A stretch of DNA of 64,000 nucleotides from Rikenellaceae bacterium (GTDB lineage Bacteria > Bacteroidota > Bacteroidia > Bacteroidales > Rikenellaceae): assembly GCA_015060115.1 (NCBI GenBank), contig SUZB01000006.1, forward strand, positions 33,345-97,344. The letters are read 5' to 3'. Positions 52,892 to 62,675 of the stretch are shown piece by piece. Position 1 is the stretch's first letter. Each line of letters opens with the position of its first letter. Under the pieces are notes generated by a model. That model saw only the letters and a list, made by a program, of their open reading frames with translations. It was not told the origin of the DNA and ran no database searches. Both the position numbers and the translations under genes were made by a program.

Positions 52892-55345
52892 TTATCTGCC
52901 TGACTCAGCAATCTTCTGACGAATCATCGAGTTCAGGTTATCGGCCTTGAGCAGCTCCTCCAACGAGAGGTGCATACGGTAGCGCCAGTAGTGGCGTGAG
53001 TTGGCAGGCACATTGATACGCTCGTCGTTGGGGTTCTCACGGCGCAACTCGCCATCCATAGCCAACCAATCCTGCAAGGGCAAGACGGTGAGCATCGCGG
53101 GCGACTTAAGGTGCATAGCCACCACCTGCTCGCAAATCCAAGGCTCGCAGAAGTAGGGAGCATCGCCCCAAGCGCCAAGCACCTGGTTGTAGAAGCGCTG
53201 GGCAACACCTCTATCCTCCTCCCACCAAGCACGCAACGGGTTCATATCGTGGGTACCCGTAGTGCATATTGAGAGGTAGGGGTAGTCGTATGTTGAGCCG
53301 AACTCCACCTTCGGGTCTTTGGGCATACGCTGAATCTCCAACGAGAGAATCTGCTCGCCAGACATCACCGAGGGCACGCAGTCGGGAATCATACCGAGGT
53401 CCTCACCGCAGACCAACATTCGTGTGGCACCGATGAGTGCGGGTAACTTCTTCAGAGCCTCCCACTTCCAGAAGTCGTTGTGGCGACGATAGAAGAAGTC
53501 GTCATAGAGGCGGTTGTAGGCCTCCTTCTGGTCGTCAGAGAGCCAACGATAGCAGTCGGTAGAGTATGCCGAGATGCGGGGGTGGTACTTACCCTTCTGC
53601 AACTTATCCTCCACGAAGAGCATATTGTCCGTCTCGGCGATATTGCCCGTGTGCCACTGTTCGAAGCGGAAGCCATACGATGAAATCTCCTCTACCGAGT
53701 AGGGCAAGGCGGGGTTGAAACGGCCAAGAAGGGCGTTCACGGCATCGAGCGGAATCTCCCAGATGCGGAAGAAGCCCAAAATATGGTCGATACGGTAGGC
53801 ATCGAAGTACTCGGCCATCTTCACGAAGCGAGCCTTCCACCAAGCGTAGCCATCTTCGGCCATCTTAGCCCAGTTGTATGTGGGGAAGCCCCAGTTCTGA
53901 CCCAACACCGAGAAGTCATCGGGTGGAGCGCCTGCCGAAGAGTCCATATTGAACAACTCGGGGTATACCCAAGCATCGACACTGGTGCGCGAAATGCCAA
54001 TCGGAATATCGCCCTTGAGGACTACGCCATTGGCGTGTGCATAATCACGCACCTCACGCAACTGCTTCGAGAGGTGGAACTGCACGAAGTAGTTATATGC
54101 CACATCGTCGTAGTACTCCTTCTCATACTTTGCAGCCTTGGCCTTGGTGTACTTGGCCATAGTACCCCACTTCTTAAAGTCGGGTGTTGAGTGCTTGTCG
54201 CGCAATGCACAGAACACAGCATAGGGCTTCAGCCACTCCTCGTTAGCCTCCATAAAGGCCTTGAACTCCTTCGATGCGAGGGTCTTCTTGCCCTCCTCGG
54301 CAAAGATGGCGTGGAGGTACTCGGCCTTAGCGTTATTTACGCGCTCATAATCGACAGCGGGCAGTAGGTTAAGCTCCTTGCCAAGCGTAGCAAAGCGCTC
54401 AGCCTCAGCCTTGTTCTTGAGCTTGCCCACAGCCTCCAAGCGAAGGAACTGAGGGTGAAGAGCAAATGTAGAATTGGCATTGTAGGGGTAAGAGTCCTCC
54501 CAAGTGCCATACATCGTGGTATCATTGATAGGCAAAATCTGAATGATTGACTGACCCGTAGCGGCTGCCCAATCTACCATTAGCTTAAGGTCGTAGAACT
54601 CGCCAACGCCAAAGCTACTCTCCGAGCGGAGCGAAAATACGGGGATAGCAACACCCGCACCACGCCAAGGTGCCATATCGAAGTGGGGGCGCAAGCCATC
54701 GACAACAAGAGCCTCGTTGTCGGCCACCTTATCGTCGAAATAGTAGTTGTCGCCCGACTGCCAAGCCACAACATCGCCCGTAGAAGAGTCCACGATGACG
54801 AACTTATAGGCAAAGGCACGCTTTACGCTCTTTAGACGAGCGCTCCATACGGGTGCCTCGGCATCGTTCATACGAACACCCTTCTCTACACTCCACTCAC
54901 CAAGGGCCTTGCCATCGCCAACCAAGACTACCGACTGGTTGGTGCGAACAACGGGAATCTCGGCACGGATAGTGAGCGTAGCATCCTGAACGCCCTGCGC
55001 CTTCTTCGGATTGTGGCGGGCAAAGACGCCATCAGTAAACATTGAAGAGCGGAACGAGAGGTCTCGGGGCATATCGTGCCAGCGGTCCGAAACACGCACA
55101 TTCGTAGCCTTCTTATCGAGCAGGAGGGTGTGCTCACCACCCCACTCCTTGCGGACAACATCACCGCCACGACGCACCTCGTAACGATATACGAGCTTAT
55201 CGGTCGCTGTAAGGCGGAGCGAGGCAGTCCAAACGCCATCGCCGACATAGGTCATAGGATAGCTCTTGGTGCGGGGGCTACCCACAACAACAAAGAGCTC
55301 CTCACCATAGACGGTCTGATACTCCAATCTTAGATTAAGTGTCAT
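52892..55345 (-). CDS. malQ: 4-alpha-glucanotransferase with two starch-binding domains
   Basis: 817 residues. Two CBM20 starch-binding domains (about 1-110 and 125-225, the second with SVVLVGDGKALGEWSVEKGVRM) precede a GH77 amylomaltase domain. Catalytic residues lie in AYRIDHILGFF (nucleophile Asp), CGEDLGMIPDCV (acid/base Glu) and STHDMNPLRAWW (Asp). Disproportionates maltodextrins from starch or glycogen breakdown in the cytosol; no signal peptide. The double CBM20 form is typical of Bacteroidetes and plants (DPE2-type). Lies 21 bases after the HAD gene, same transcript. Confidence 0.95.
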   Translation of the reverse strand: MTLNLRLEYQTVYGEELFVVVGSPRTKSYPMTYVGDGVWTASLRLTATDKLVYRYEVRRGGDVVRKEWGGEHTLLLDKKATNVRVSDRWHDMPRDLSFRSSMFTDGVFARHNPKKAQGVQDATLTIRAEIPVVRTNQSVVLVGDGKALGEWSVEKGVRMNDAEAPVWSARLKSVKRAFAYKFVIVDSSTGDVVAWQSGDNYYFDDKVADNEALVVDGLRPHFDMAPWRGAGVAIPVFSLRSESSFGVGEFYDLKLMVDWAAATGQSIIQILPINDTTMYGTWEDSYPYNANSTFALHPQFLRLEAVGKLKNKAEAERFATLGKELNLLPAVDYERVNNAKAEYLHAIFAEEGKKTLASKEFKAFMEANEEWLKPYAVFCALRDKHSTPDFKKWGTMAKYTKAKAAKYEKEYYDDVAYNYFVQFHLSKQLREVRDYAHANGVVLKGDIPIGISRTSVDAWVYPELFNMDSSAGAPPDDFSVLGQNWGFPTYNWAKMAEDGYAWWKARFVKMAEYFDAYRIDHILGFFRIWEIPLDAVNALLGRFNPALPYSVEEISSYGFRFEQWHTGNIAETDNMLFVEDKLQKGKYHPRISAYSTDCYRWLSDDQKEAYNRLYDDFFYRRHNDFWKWEALKKLPALIGATRMLVCGEDLGMIPDCVPSVMSGEQILSLEIQRMPKDPKVEFGSTYDYPYLSICTTGTHDMNPLRAWWEEDRGVAQRFYNQVLGAWGDAPYFCEPWICEQVVAMHLKSPAMLTVLPLQDWLAMDGELRRENPNDERINVPANSRHYWRYRMHLSLEELLKADNLNSMIRQKIAESGR

Positions 55346-55366
55346 ACTTATTTGGTTTTTAATTAG

Positions 55367-55966
55367 TTATTTCAACAGCATCGCACCCAACTCCTCGCAA
55401 CTATGCTCAGGGTTGTGGTGGTCGAAGAGATAGCCCTCCCAGCCACACTCACGCGCAGCAACTATATTGGCATTGCGGTCATCGACAAAGAGCGTATCGG
55501 CGGGATTGAGCTCATAGCGCCTCTCCAAGCGGTGGTAAATCTCCTTTTCGGGCTTTACGCATAGCTCCTCACACGACACCACCTCGCCATCGAACAAATC
55601 GTAGACCTCCTTTTGGCGCAGGAAGTCGATAAACTCCTTCGACATATTCGACAGCACATAGAGCTTATAGCCCGCCTGCTTGAGGCTCTGAATAAGGCGT
55701 TTTGTGGCGACAACCTCCTCCTGCGTAACGATGGAGCGCTGGACATTTCTATCGGCCAACTCCCTATCGCACTTGTTATACGCCATAAGCTCCTCTATCA
55801 TCTCGTCATACGACACAGCGCCTCGGTCGTACTCCTCCCAGAACGAGGGCATCTTGGGCAGGTAGACATACGAGAAAAACTCTATAAATTCGGGCTCGAA
55901 CTTTCGGGCATCGCGCGAAAAGACCACGCCACCGAGGTCGAAAACTATGTTCTTAAATCTCTTCAT
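55367..55966 (-). CDS. HAD-family hydrolase (subfamily IA)
   Basis: 199 residues. HAD motif I NIVFDLGGVVFSRDA (the nucleophile Asp in FDLGG), motif II VLSNMS, motif III lysine in KPEKEIYHRL and motif IV FVDDRNANIVAA. Cytosolic phosphatase-like enzyme; a small phosphorylated sugar is a reasonable guess from co-transcription with malQ. A -7 box ends 6 bases before the ATG, so the mRNA may be leaderless. Confidence 0.88.
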   Translation of the reverse strand: MKRFKNIVFDLGGVVFSRDARKFEPEFIEFFSYVYLPKMPSFWEEYDRGAVSYDEMIEELMAYNKCDRELADRNVQRSIVTQEEVVATKRLIQSLKQAGYKLYVLSNMSKEFIDFLRQKEVYDLFDGEVVSCEELCVKPEKEIYHRLERRYELNPADTLFVDDRNANIVAARECGWEGYLFDHHNPEHSCEELGAMLLK

Positions 55967-55972
55967 ACCCTA

Positions 55973-55980
55973 CAAATATA
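55973..55980 (-). promoter_or_regulatory. -7 box for the HAD-malQ operon
   Basis: TATATTTG on the minus strand, only 6 bases from the ATG. Confidence 0.55.
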
Positions 55981-56138
55981 CATATTTTCTTCAGAAAAAG
56001 CAACCCAACGCCACTCATTTATCACCGAGTGGGCAATTTATGGCGACGAGTGGGAGGCTACGAAGAGAGAGCAAAGAGCATTTGGCCAAAGTGGCTAAAA
56101 AAATCGTAGGATAAGGGTGAAAACAAAATTCTTTTTAG

Positions 56139-56146
56139 TACCTTTG
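56139..56146 (+). promoter_or_regulatory. -7 box for typA
   Basis: TACCTTTG, 37 bases before the typA ATG. The -33 region is not a clean match. Confidence 0.5.
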
Positions 56147-56183
56147 TGGCGATATATATAATATATATTAAGTATTAGGCAGA

Positions 56184-57986
56184 ATGAAAAAACTACGCAA
56201 CATTGCAATCATCGCCCATGTCGATCACGGTAAGACAACGCTTGTAGACAAGATGATTTGGCAAGGCAACCTCCTCCGCGAGAATAGCGATAATGGCGGA
56301 GAACTAATCCTCGACAACAACGACATCGAGCGAGAGCGCGGTATCACCATCCTCTCGAAGAATGTTTCGGTAATCTATAAAGAGTACAAAATCAACATCA
56401 TCGACACCCCCGGACACGCCGACTTTGGTGGCGAGGTGGAGCGTGTGTTGAATATGTGCGATGGCGTAATCTTGCTTGTCGATGCCTTCGAGGGCACAAT
56501 GCCTCAGACACGCTTCGTGTTGCAGAAGGCGCTGTCGTTGGGCAAGAAGCCTATCGTCGTGGTAAACAAGGTAGACAAACCCAACTGTCGCCCCGAGGTG
56601 GTAAACGAGCAGGTCTTCGACCTTATGTTTACGCTTGGCGCTACCGAGGAACAGCTTGACTACAAGACCATCTACGGCTCGGCAAAGCAGGGCTGGATGT
56701 CGCATGTGGCAACGGAGCGCACCGACTCGATAACACCCCTTTTGGACACCATCATTGATGAGATTCCTGAGCCTGAGGTTGTCGATGGCACGGTTCAGAT
56801 GCTTATCACCTCGTTGGAGTATTCGCCCTATGTGGGTCGTATCGCCGTAGGCAAGGTTACTCGTGGCTCGCTCACTGCGGGACAGAGCGTAACACTCGCT
56901 AAGCGTGATGGCTCGATGCACAAGACCAAGATTAAGGAGCTTATGGTATTCGAGGGCCTCGGCAAGGCTAAGGCCGAGAGGGTTGAGTGTGGCGAGATTT
57001 GCGCCCTTGTAGGTATCGAGGGCTTCGAGATTGGCGACACCATCTGCGACTTTACAAACCCCGAAGCTCTGCCCCCTATCGCCATTGACGAGCCTACGAT
57101 GTCGATGCTCTTCACGATTAACAACTCGCCATTCTTCGGCAAGGATGGCAAGTTCGTAACCTCGCGTCATATTAAGGAGCGCCTTGATAGAGAGCTTGAG
57201 AAGAACCTTGCACTGCGTGTCGAGCCAGGGCAGAATGCCGACTCGTTTATCGTCTATGGCCGTGGTGTCTTGCACCTCTCGGTGCTTATCGAGACTATGC
57301 GCCGTGAGGGCTACGAGTTGCAGGTAGGTCAGCCCAAGGTTATCACCAAGGAGATTGATGGCGTAAAGTGCGAGCCTGTGGAGGAGATGATGGTGGACTG
57401 CCCCGATGATTGCGCAGGCACGGTCATCGAGCTTACAACACGCCGTAAGGGTCAGCTGGTGAACATGGAGTCGGCAAACGAACGCACACGCCTTGAGTTT
57501 GTTATCCCCTCGCGCGGTATCATCGGCCTACGCTCGTCGATGCTTACAGCCACTGCGGGTGAGGCGATTATGACACACCGCCTTAAGGAGTATGCACCTT
57601 GGATGGGCGATATGGAGGTACGCTCGGTGGGCGCTATCATTGCCTCGGAGACAGGTACGGCATACGCCTACTCTATCGACAAGCTTCAGGATCGTGGTCG
57701 ATTCTTTATCTCGCCTATGGAGCAGGTATATTGCGGTCAGGTTATCGGCGAGCATACCCGCTCAAACGATATTACGGTGAATGTTACGAAGGCAAAACAG
57801 CTTACCAATATGCGTGCTTCGGGCTCTGACGAGAAGACCTCGATAGCACCTCCAGTAATCTTCTCGTTGGAGGAGGCGCTGGAGTATATCCGTGAGGATG
57901 AGTATGTTGAGGTAACGCCCAAGTCGATGCGCCTACGCAAGATATTACTCTCGGAGGTAGACCGCAAGAGAGCCTCTAAGGAGTAA
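56184..57986 (+). CDS. typA: Ribosome-associated GTPase TypA/BipA
   Basis: 600 residues. Translational GTPase involved in ribosome assembly and stress adaptation. G1 [16 protein letters not shown] (about 9-24), switch [16 protein letters not shown]3 [16 protein letters not shown]4 NKVDK; EF-Tu-like domain II, EF-G-like domains III and V, and the BipA-specific C-terminal domain ([15 protein letters not shown] region [15 protein letters not shown]). Complete. Monocistronic; followed by repeats without a clean terminator. Confidence 0.97.
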   Translation: MKKLRNIAIIAHVDHGKTTLVDKMIWQGNLLRENSDNGGELILDNNDIERERGITILSKNVSVIYKEYKINIIDTPGHADFGGEVERVLNMCDGVILLVDAFEGTMPQTRFVLQKALSLGKKPIVVVNKVDKPNCRPEVVNEQVFDLMFTLGATEEQLDYKTIYGSAKQGWMSHVATERTDSITPLLDTIIDEIPEPEVVDGTVQMLITSLEYSPYVGRIAVGKVTRGSLTAGQSVTLAKRDGSMHKTKIKELMVFEGLGKAKAERVECGEICALVGIEGFEIGDTICDFTNPEALPPIAIDEPTMSMLFTINNSPFFGKDGKFVTSRHIKERLDRELEKNLALRVEPGQNADSFIVYGRGVLHLSVLIETMRREGYELQVGQPKVITKEIDGVKCEPVEEMMVDCPDDCAGTVIELTTRRKGQLVNMESANERTRLEFVIPSRGIIGLRSSMLTATAGEAIMTHRLKEYAPWMGDMEVRSVGAIIASETGTAYAYSIDKLQDRGRFFISPMEQVYCGQVIGEHTRSNDITVNVTKAKQLTNMRASGSDEKTSIAPPVIFSLEEALEYIREDEYVEVTPKSMRLRKILLSEVDRKRASKE

Positions 57987-58002
57987 GGCGAGAGAGAGAG
58001 CA

Positions 58003-58187
58003 GGCGTTCCGCCTGCGGGCTAACGCCCCAAGGGGCAAAAGAGGCAAAAGGGACAGAAGGGGTGGTAAGGTTAGCATAAGCATCGCTGGTCTTACTCTCC
58101 TTGAGGCAACTACATACGCTCTATCTCCCCTTGTACCCCTCATACCCCTTGTGCCACTCAGAGATAGCTGGCGCTCCCTCGGAGCGC
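58003..58187. repeat. Composite palindromic element, copy 2 (C-D)
   Basis: Left end shares about 30 bp with 33059 (GGCGTT...AACGCC with the GC-rich loop, then CCCAAGGG-like sequence). The right end shares GATAGCTGGCGCTCC and GGAGCGCAA with 33243. The middle differs in sequence but again has a G/A-rich half (AAGGGG words) facing a C/T-rich half (CCCCTT words). It fills most of the typA-rpiB gap. Confidence 0.72.
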
Positions 58188-58189
58188 AA

Positions 58190-58217
58190 ACTAACAACTA
58201 AAAACTAACAACTAATA
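58190..58217 (+). repeat. Heptamer repeat H5
   Basis: ACTAACA, ACTAAAA, ACTAACA, ACTAATA units followed by an A run, 11 bases before rpiB. Confidence 0.78.
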
Positions 58218-58228
58218 AAAAAACGGCT

Positions 58229-58666
58229 ATGAAAAAAATTGGTATTGCTTGCGACCACGCAGCATACGAACTTAAGGAGTTCCTCGTTGGCTACCTTGCA
58301 TCTAAGGGCTTCGAGGTTAAGGATTTCGGTTGCCACTCTGAGGAGTCGGTAGACTACCCCGATTTCGCGCACCCCTTGGCTGAGGCCATTGAGAGTGGCG
58401 AGTTGGAGCGAGGTATCGGCCTCTGTGGCTCAGGCGAGGGCATCTCGATGACACTCAACAAGCATCAGGCAATCCGTGCGGCACTCTGCTGGATACCAGA
58501 GATTGCAAAGCTCTCGCGCCAGCACAACAACTCGAACATTCTCTGTATGCCGGCACGCTTTATCTCTAACGATGAGGCGTTGGCGATGCTCGACATCTGG
58601 TTGGAGACCGAGTTTGAGGGTGGTCGCCACCAGCGTCGCCTCGACAAGATGCCAATAGCTAAGTAG
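58229..58666 (+). CDS. rpiB: Ribose-5-phosphate isomerase B
   Basis: 145 residues. Interconverts ribose- and ribulose-5-phosphate in the pentose phosphate pathway. Visible: GIACDHAAYELKEFL (4-18), SVDYPDFAHPLAEAI, and LCGSGEGISMTLNKHQAIRAALCW with the catalytic cysteine. Full length. It is not an AlsB specialist as far as can be told. Terminator directly downstream. Confidence 0.95.
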   Translation: MKKIGIACDHAAYELKEFLVGYLASKGFEVKDFGCHSEESVDYPDFAHPLAEAIESGELERGIGLCGSGEGISMTLNKHQAIRAALCWIPEIAKLSRQHNNSNILCMPARFISNDEALAMLDIWLETEFEGGRHQRRLDKMPIAK

Positions 58667-58669
58667 AGC

Positions 58670-58710
58670 AAAAAAGAGCAAAGACTTTTTTCGGTCTTTG
58701 CTCTTTTTTT
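58670..58710. terminator. Bidirectional terminator after rpiB
   Basis: A-run plus GAGCAAAGAC (58670-58685) pairs with GTCTTTGCTC plus a T-run (58695-58710). It serves rpiB (+) and the calycin-like lipoprotein (-). Confidence 0.92.
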
Positions 58711-58726
58711 TGCTCCCCTCTCTCCC

Positions 58727-59179
58727 CTATCTCTCACCCGTGTAAGTTACGGGGTACTCGCCACACATAAAGCTGAGCGACATCGTCTTATCCGTAATCT
58801 CGCCCTCGAGCTCAGTAATCGTATACTTCTCGAATGGGCCACCCATAGCGTAGGGCACAAGGCCATTACCCGACAGCGTAAGCGTGCCATCAAGAGCCTC
58901 GGTGTAGTCTGCACCCTCGACAACCATATCAAGCGTAATAGGCATAGCCTTAGCAAACTTCACCTTGTACATCACAAAGTTGAGCAAGCCATCTTTAAGC
59001 TCATAGTCCACCTCGACACTGCTCTTCTCGAACACCGTGCCATCGTTCTGGTCTACGACAAGCAGACCCGTATAACAGCTCTTGGTATCGGGCTTAGATG
59101 GGAGATTGTTGTTATCGCCATTTTCGCAAGCGACGCTTAACATAACAATAGCCAACAGGCTAAAAATAAGATGTTTCAT
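58727..59179 (-). CDS. Small calycin-like lipoprotein
   Basis: 150 residues. Lipobox SVAC near residue 15-18 after HLIFSLLAIVML. The rest is a small beta barrel (about 35-150) with the repeating strand pattern of Bacteroidales calycin-like proteins, ending EITDKTMSLSFMCGEYPVTYTG. Function unknown, possibly ligand binding at the outer membrane. Follows a TonB receptor by 15 bases, so probably its partner. Confidence 0.72.
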   Translation of the reverse strand: MKHLIFSLLAIVMLSVACENGDNNNLPSKPDTKSCYTGLLVVDQNDGTVFEKSSVEVDYELKDGLLNFVMYKVKFAKAMPITLDMVVEGADYTEALDGTLTLSGNGLVPYAMGGPFEKYTITELEGEITDKTMSLSFMCGEYPVTYTGER

Positions 59180-59194
59180 AGATGAATGTATGTT

Positions 59195-61435
59195 CTATAA
59201 GTTTATATTTAGTCGTAAACCACATTGCAAAGGTTTGCCCCACGAGAAGAACTCCTCGCCTACGGACTTAAAGTAGAATACATCGTAGCGTGTATTCGTT
59301 AGGTTGCGCCCCCACAGCGACAGCGTGTAGCGACCCATACGCAGTTGTAGTTGCGCACCGAAGAGCGAATACATAGGTTGCTTCAGGGTGTTTGCCTCGT
59401 TCCAATAGATAGCGCCCACACCACGCCAATCCACCGAGAGGCTGACCTCGTTTAAGACCCTATTATCGACCAACCAGCTATACCCTGCAACAAGCGACAC
59501 GGTATTTTGCGGTGCGTAGGGCAGGAAGTTACCCGCATAGTTCACCGTGCCATCGTCATAATCACGAAAGCGGGCATTTGTATAGCCATAGTCGCCCGCA
59601 AGCGTAAGCCCACGATAGCGATAGTGTGCCGACAGCTCTATACCGAAGCTCCTTGCTCGTGCAGCATTCGACATCATACGCCCAGTGCTCATACCCTTAG
59701 GCAGTACGGTAACCTGCTGGTCGAAGCACTCAATCCAAAAGAGCGCTCCCGATAGCGTAAGACCCTCGATAGGGGCAATATGTGTGCCAACCTCGAAGTT
59801 CCACGATGTCTCAGGCTTGTAGCGCGTTGCCGATGCACTATCGTAGGTCGTGGTCGCCATTTCGTCGATATATACGCCCAACGACTCCATCAGGCCGTTC
59901 ATCATCTTCACCTGCAAGATGTCCGAGAATATCTGTGTGTTGAAGCCTCCCGACTTGTAGCCTCGCGTGATTGTGGCGTAGAGGCTGTTACGGCTATCGA
60001 AGCAATACTCTGCCGAAATCTTGGGCAACAGCTCGAAGAAGTGCTGTCGCTCACGCCCCTTAAACTCGGTGCTAAGGGGCTTAAACTCGTTCATCGTCAG
60101 CGTAAAGCGATAAGGCACCGTAGCGCGTGAGTTGTAGCGCATAGATGACATCTCCCAATCGAGGCGAATACCTGCCGAGAGTTGCCAACGGCCAAGTCGC
60201 CAAGAGGATTGGTGATATAATGCAGCACCATAGGTGGGAATGCGGAAGTCGCTGTCTATAACAAAGTTATCCACGCCAAACTCTATCTCACCACTCAAGC
60301 CTCCTGAGGCGATACCCTTGTTGGCATTTGCCAAGATAAGGTCGTTGATGCCATCTTGCTTAAACCTCACGGGAGAGGACATATCGAGCCACTTAGCGAA
60401 GCCAAAGATACCGCAGAGCCACTGCCAGCGCCTATGATTTTCGGCATTGCGGATAACAAAATCCTCGGTTAGCGAGTGCTCAAACTGCCTCTGCTCAAGG
60501 GTGAACATATTGCGTGGCGTGAAGTCTTGGTCGAGGGTCATCTTATCGCGCAAAAGGTGATAACCCGTAACCAACGACAGGCGCACCTTGCTGTCGGTAT
60601 ACTTCGCCACAAAGCCCTCGCTAAGCGTCAGACGCTCATATGCCGAGGGGTCGTTATAGGCGATAGGCTCATACTCGTTACGCTCGCTTAGGAAGTGGTG
60701 ATAGGCATAGCCACCCTCCGAGGTATAGCCTGCCGAGAGGATATTATCCAACGACCAACGCCCTGCTAACCACTGCATCCTCAGGCGTATAGAGCTGTTA
60801 TCTCCACTATCGCAGAACTTATCAGTATATGTATTGCGGAAGTGTCCGCCATCGTGCGAGTAGAGTGCAGCAACCGACACGCCAAACCACTCGGTAGGCT
60901 TGGCATAGTAGGCCAACGATGCCTTAGCCGAGGAGAGTGTCGCATACTCGGCCATAAAGCGCATACCCTGCCACGCAAGAGGCTGAAGGGTGCGGATAAG
61001 CATCACGCCACCCGATGTGTTACGCCCATAGAGCGTGCCTTGTGGGCCTCGCAACAGCTCGACACTGCGCACATCGTAGAAGTCGAAGTCGTAGGCATTC
61101 TTATTCATCACCACGACATCATCGACGACCATACCCAACACGGGCTGGTCGATACGCGAGCCGAAGCCACGAACATATATCGAAGAGGTGATTGACGAGC
61201 CGTAGTCGGGCTGATAGAAGTTGGGCGCGAGTGCCGAAAGCTCCTTTACGGACGACACACCACGCTCCTCCAAGCGGTGCATAGAGAGGCGTGTAGCGGA
61301 TATTGGCTCACGCTCATCGCTCTTTAGCGATGCGGTAATCTCCACCCTGTCGATATGTAGCAGGGTGTCCGTAGGCTCGATAACCGTTGTAGGCTCGGCC
61401 GTCAAGAGCGATAGTGTAGCCAAAAGAGCTTTCAT
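59195..61435 (-). CDS. TonB-dependent receptor, FecA/siderophore-type plug
   Basis: 746 residues from the ATG at 61435. The frame is open to 61471, but a -7 box (TACCTTTG, 61441-61448) lies in that extension. The plug domain (about 30-160) includes ARGFGSR-like YVRGFGSRIDQPVLGMVVDDVVV and ELLRGPQGTLYGRNTSGGVM, the classic iron-complex/vitamin receptor signature. The barrel follows and ends in LNINL. There is no CarboxypepD_reg domain and no adjacent SusD. Substrate unknown; a small chelate or cofactor is more likely than a polysaccharide. Co-transcribed with the calycin-like lipoprotein. Confidence 0.88.
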   Translation of the reverse strand: MKALLATLSLLTAEPTTVIEPTDTLLHIDRVEITASLKSDEREPISATRLSMHRLEERGVSSVKELSALAPNFYQPDYGSSITSSIYVRGFGSRIDQPVLGMVVDDVVVMNKNAYDFDFYDVRSVELLRGPQGTLYGRNTSGGVMLIRTLQPLAWQGMRFMAEYATLSSAKASLAYYAKPTEWFGVSVAALYSHDGGHFRNTYTDKFCDSGDNSSIRLRMQWLAGRWSLDNILSAGYTSEGGYAYHHFLSERNEYEPIAYNDPSAYERLTLSEGFVAKYTDSKVRLSLVTGYHLLRDKMTLDQDFTPRNMFTLEQRQFEHSLTEDFVIRNAENHRRWQWLCGIFGFAKWLDMSSPVRFKQDGINDLILANANKGIASGGLSGEIEFGVDNFVIDSDFRIPTYGAALYHQSSWRLGRWQLSAGIRLDWEMSSMRYNSRATVPYRFTLTMNEFKPLSTEFKGRERQHFFELLPKISAEYCFDSRNSLYATITRGYKSGGFNTQIFSDILQVKMMNGLMESLGVYIDEMATTTYDSASATRYKPETSWNFEVGTHIAPIEGLTLSGALFWIECFDQQVTVLPKGMSTGRMMSNAARARSFGIELSAHYRYRGLTLAGDYGYTNARFRDYDDGTVNYAGNFLPYAPQNTVSLVAGYSWLVDNRVLNEVSLSVDWRGVGAIYWNEANTLKQPMYSLFGAQLQLRMGRYTLSLWGRNLTNTRYDVFYFKSVGEEFFSWGKPLQCGLRLNINL

Positions 61436-61440
61436 GGCGA

Positions 61441-61448
61441 CAAAGGTA
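61441..61448 (-). promoter_or_regulatory. -7 box for the TonB receptor
   Basis: TACCTTTG on the minus strand, 5 bases before the ATG at 61435. Confidence 0.55.
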
Positions 61449-61494
61449 GATATAAAATACCTACCTCGCAACTATAATTTATGAGGGGAAAAGA

Positions 61495-62511
61495 CTATTT
61501 TTGGAGCATAGCGCCAAACTCATCGAGCGACACACTCTCGATACGGCATCTTCCGATAGCCTCCGTAAAGACGATACGAATGTTGTCGCCTTGGCGCTTC
61601 TTGTCGTAGCGCACCTCGCGGAAGAGTTCGTTCAGAGCAATATCCGAGCGTAGCACAAAGCCCAAACGCTCCAAGAGGGCATCTATGCGCTGGGCATCCT
61701 CCAAGGGCATAATACCCCTGCGCACCGAGATCTCGGCAATCATCGAAAGACCTATCGCCACCGCCTCGCCGTGGTTGTAGCGCTGTGTAGACTTCTCGAT
61801 AGCGTGGCCAAGCGTATGTCCGAGGTTGAGCACACGGCGCACACCACCCTCCCTCTCATCACGCTCCACAATATCGGCCTTTAGGCGAATGGCACGCACC
61901 ACAACATCGTGCAGTAGTTCGGGCGTATGACGCAGACTATCTGCCGAGCGCTCCAATAGCCCAAAAAGTTCACTGTCGCCAATAACCGCCGCCTTGACCA
62001 CCTCGGCCAAGCCTGCACGCCACTCCCTCTCGGACAGAGTACGAAGCATAGCGACATCCGTAATAACGAAGCGAGGCTGCAGGAATGTGCCAACCATATT
62101 CTTGTACTGCGCTACATTCACACCATTTTTGCCCCCTACCGAGGCATCGACAGCACCAAGCAGTGTGGTTGATACAAAGCCAAACTCCACACCTCGCATA
62201 TATGTTGCAGCGACAAATCCCGTGATGTCAGTTACGATACCACCACCGATACCGAGCAGAAAGGTCGAGCGGTCGGCACCCATAGCCATAAGCTGGCGGT
62301 AGATGTTCTCCACCGTCTGCAATGTCTTGTTCGTCTCGCCACTGCCGATGATTATATGCTCAAAACGCTCGACAAGAGGGTGATATAGGCGGTCGATATT
62401 GGCATCTGTGATGACCACAACACGACCCCGAGGGAGCAGACGCTCCAAATTGTCGGCAAGCGCTCCTACGCAAATCTCCGACCTCTGCTTAATATTTATA
62501 ATGGTATTCAT
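61495..62511 (-). CDS. aroB: 3-dehydroquinate synthase
   Basis: 338 residues from the ATG at 62511; a longer reading to 62547 runs through a -7 box (TACTTTTG, 62517-62524). Second shikimate-pathway step, NAD+ and Zn2+ dependent. Visible: VVVITDANIDRLY, SGETNKTLQTVE, GIGGGIVTDITGFVAATYMRG, FVSTTLLGAVDASVGGKNGVN, zinc ligands in the VLNLGHTLGHAIE histidines and in NHGEAVAIG. Full length. Its promoter is almost adjacent to the start codon. Confidence 0.96.
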   Translation of the reverse strand: MNTIINIKQRSEICVGALADNLERLLPRGRVVVITDANIDRLYHPLVERFEHIIIGSGETNKTLQTVENIYRQLMAMGADRSTFLLGIGGGIVTDITGFVAATYMRGVEFGFVSTTLLGAVDASVGGKNGVNVAQYKNMVGTFLQPRFVITDVAMLRTLSEREWRAGLAEVVKAAVIGDSELFGLLERSADSLRHTPELLHDVVVRAIRLKADIVERDEREGGVRRVLNLGHTLGHAIEKSTQRYNHGEAVAIGLSMIAEISVRRGIMPLEDAQRIDALLERLGFVLRSDIALNELFREVRYDKKRQGDNIRIVFTEAIGRCRIESVSLDEFGAMLQK

Positions 62512-62516
62512 TACCG

Positions 62517-62524
62517 CAAAAGTA
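62517..62524 (-). promoter_or_regulatory. -7 box for aroB
   Basis: TACTTTTG on the minus strand, 5 bases before the ATG. Confidence 0.55.
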
Positions 62525-62640
62525 CGCAGAAAAAGTGAGATTGTCAAGCACCGAGCGTTTGCAAAAGCGAGAAAATTTCACCCTTACACAGAAAATGCGA
62601 AGAGTATCCAGCAAATAGCCCACGGCACAATTCTTGAAAA

Positions 62641-62675
62641 TAGGTGTATAGAAATTCCTAAATTTTTTACACCTA
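62641..62675 (+). promoter_or_regulatory. Hairpin covering the start of the DUF4251 gene
   Basis: TAGGTGTA (62641-62648) pairs with TACACCTA (62668-62675), the last base being the A of the ATG. It could hide the translation start and act as a temperature- or factor-sensitive switch. Confidence 0.5.

Noticed and set aside
56304..57275. Minus-strand ORF of 323 codons inside typA
   Set aside because: Antisense shadow of an unmistakable typA; no domain or promoter.
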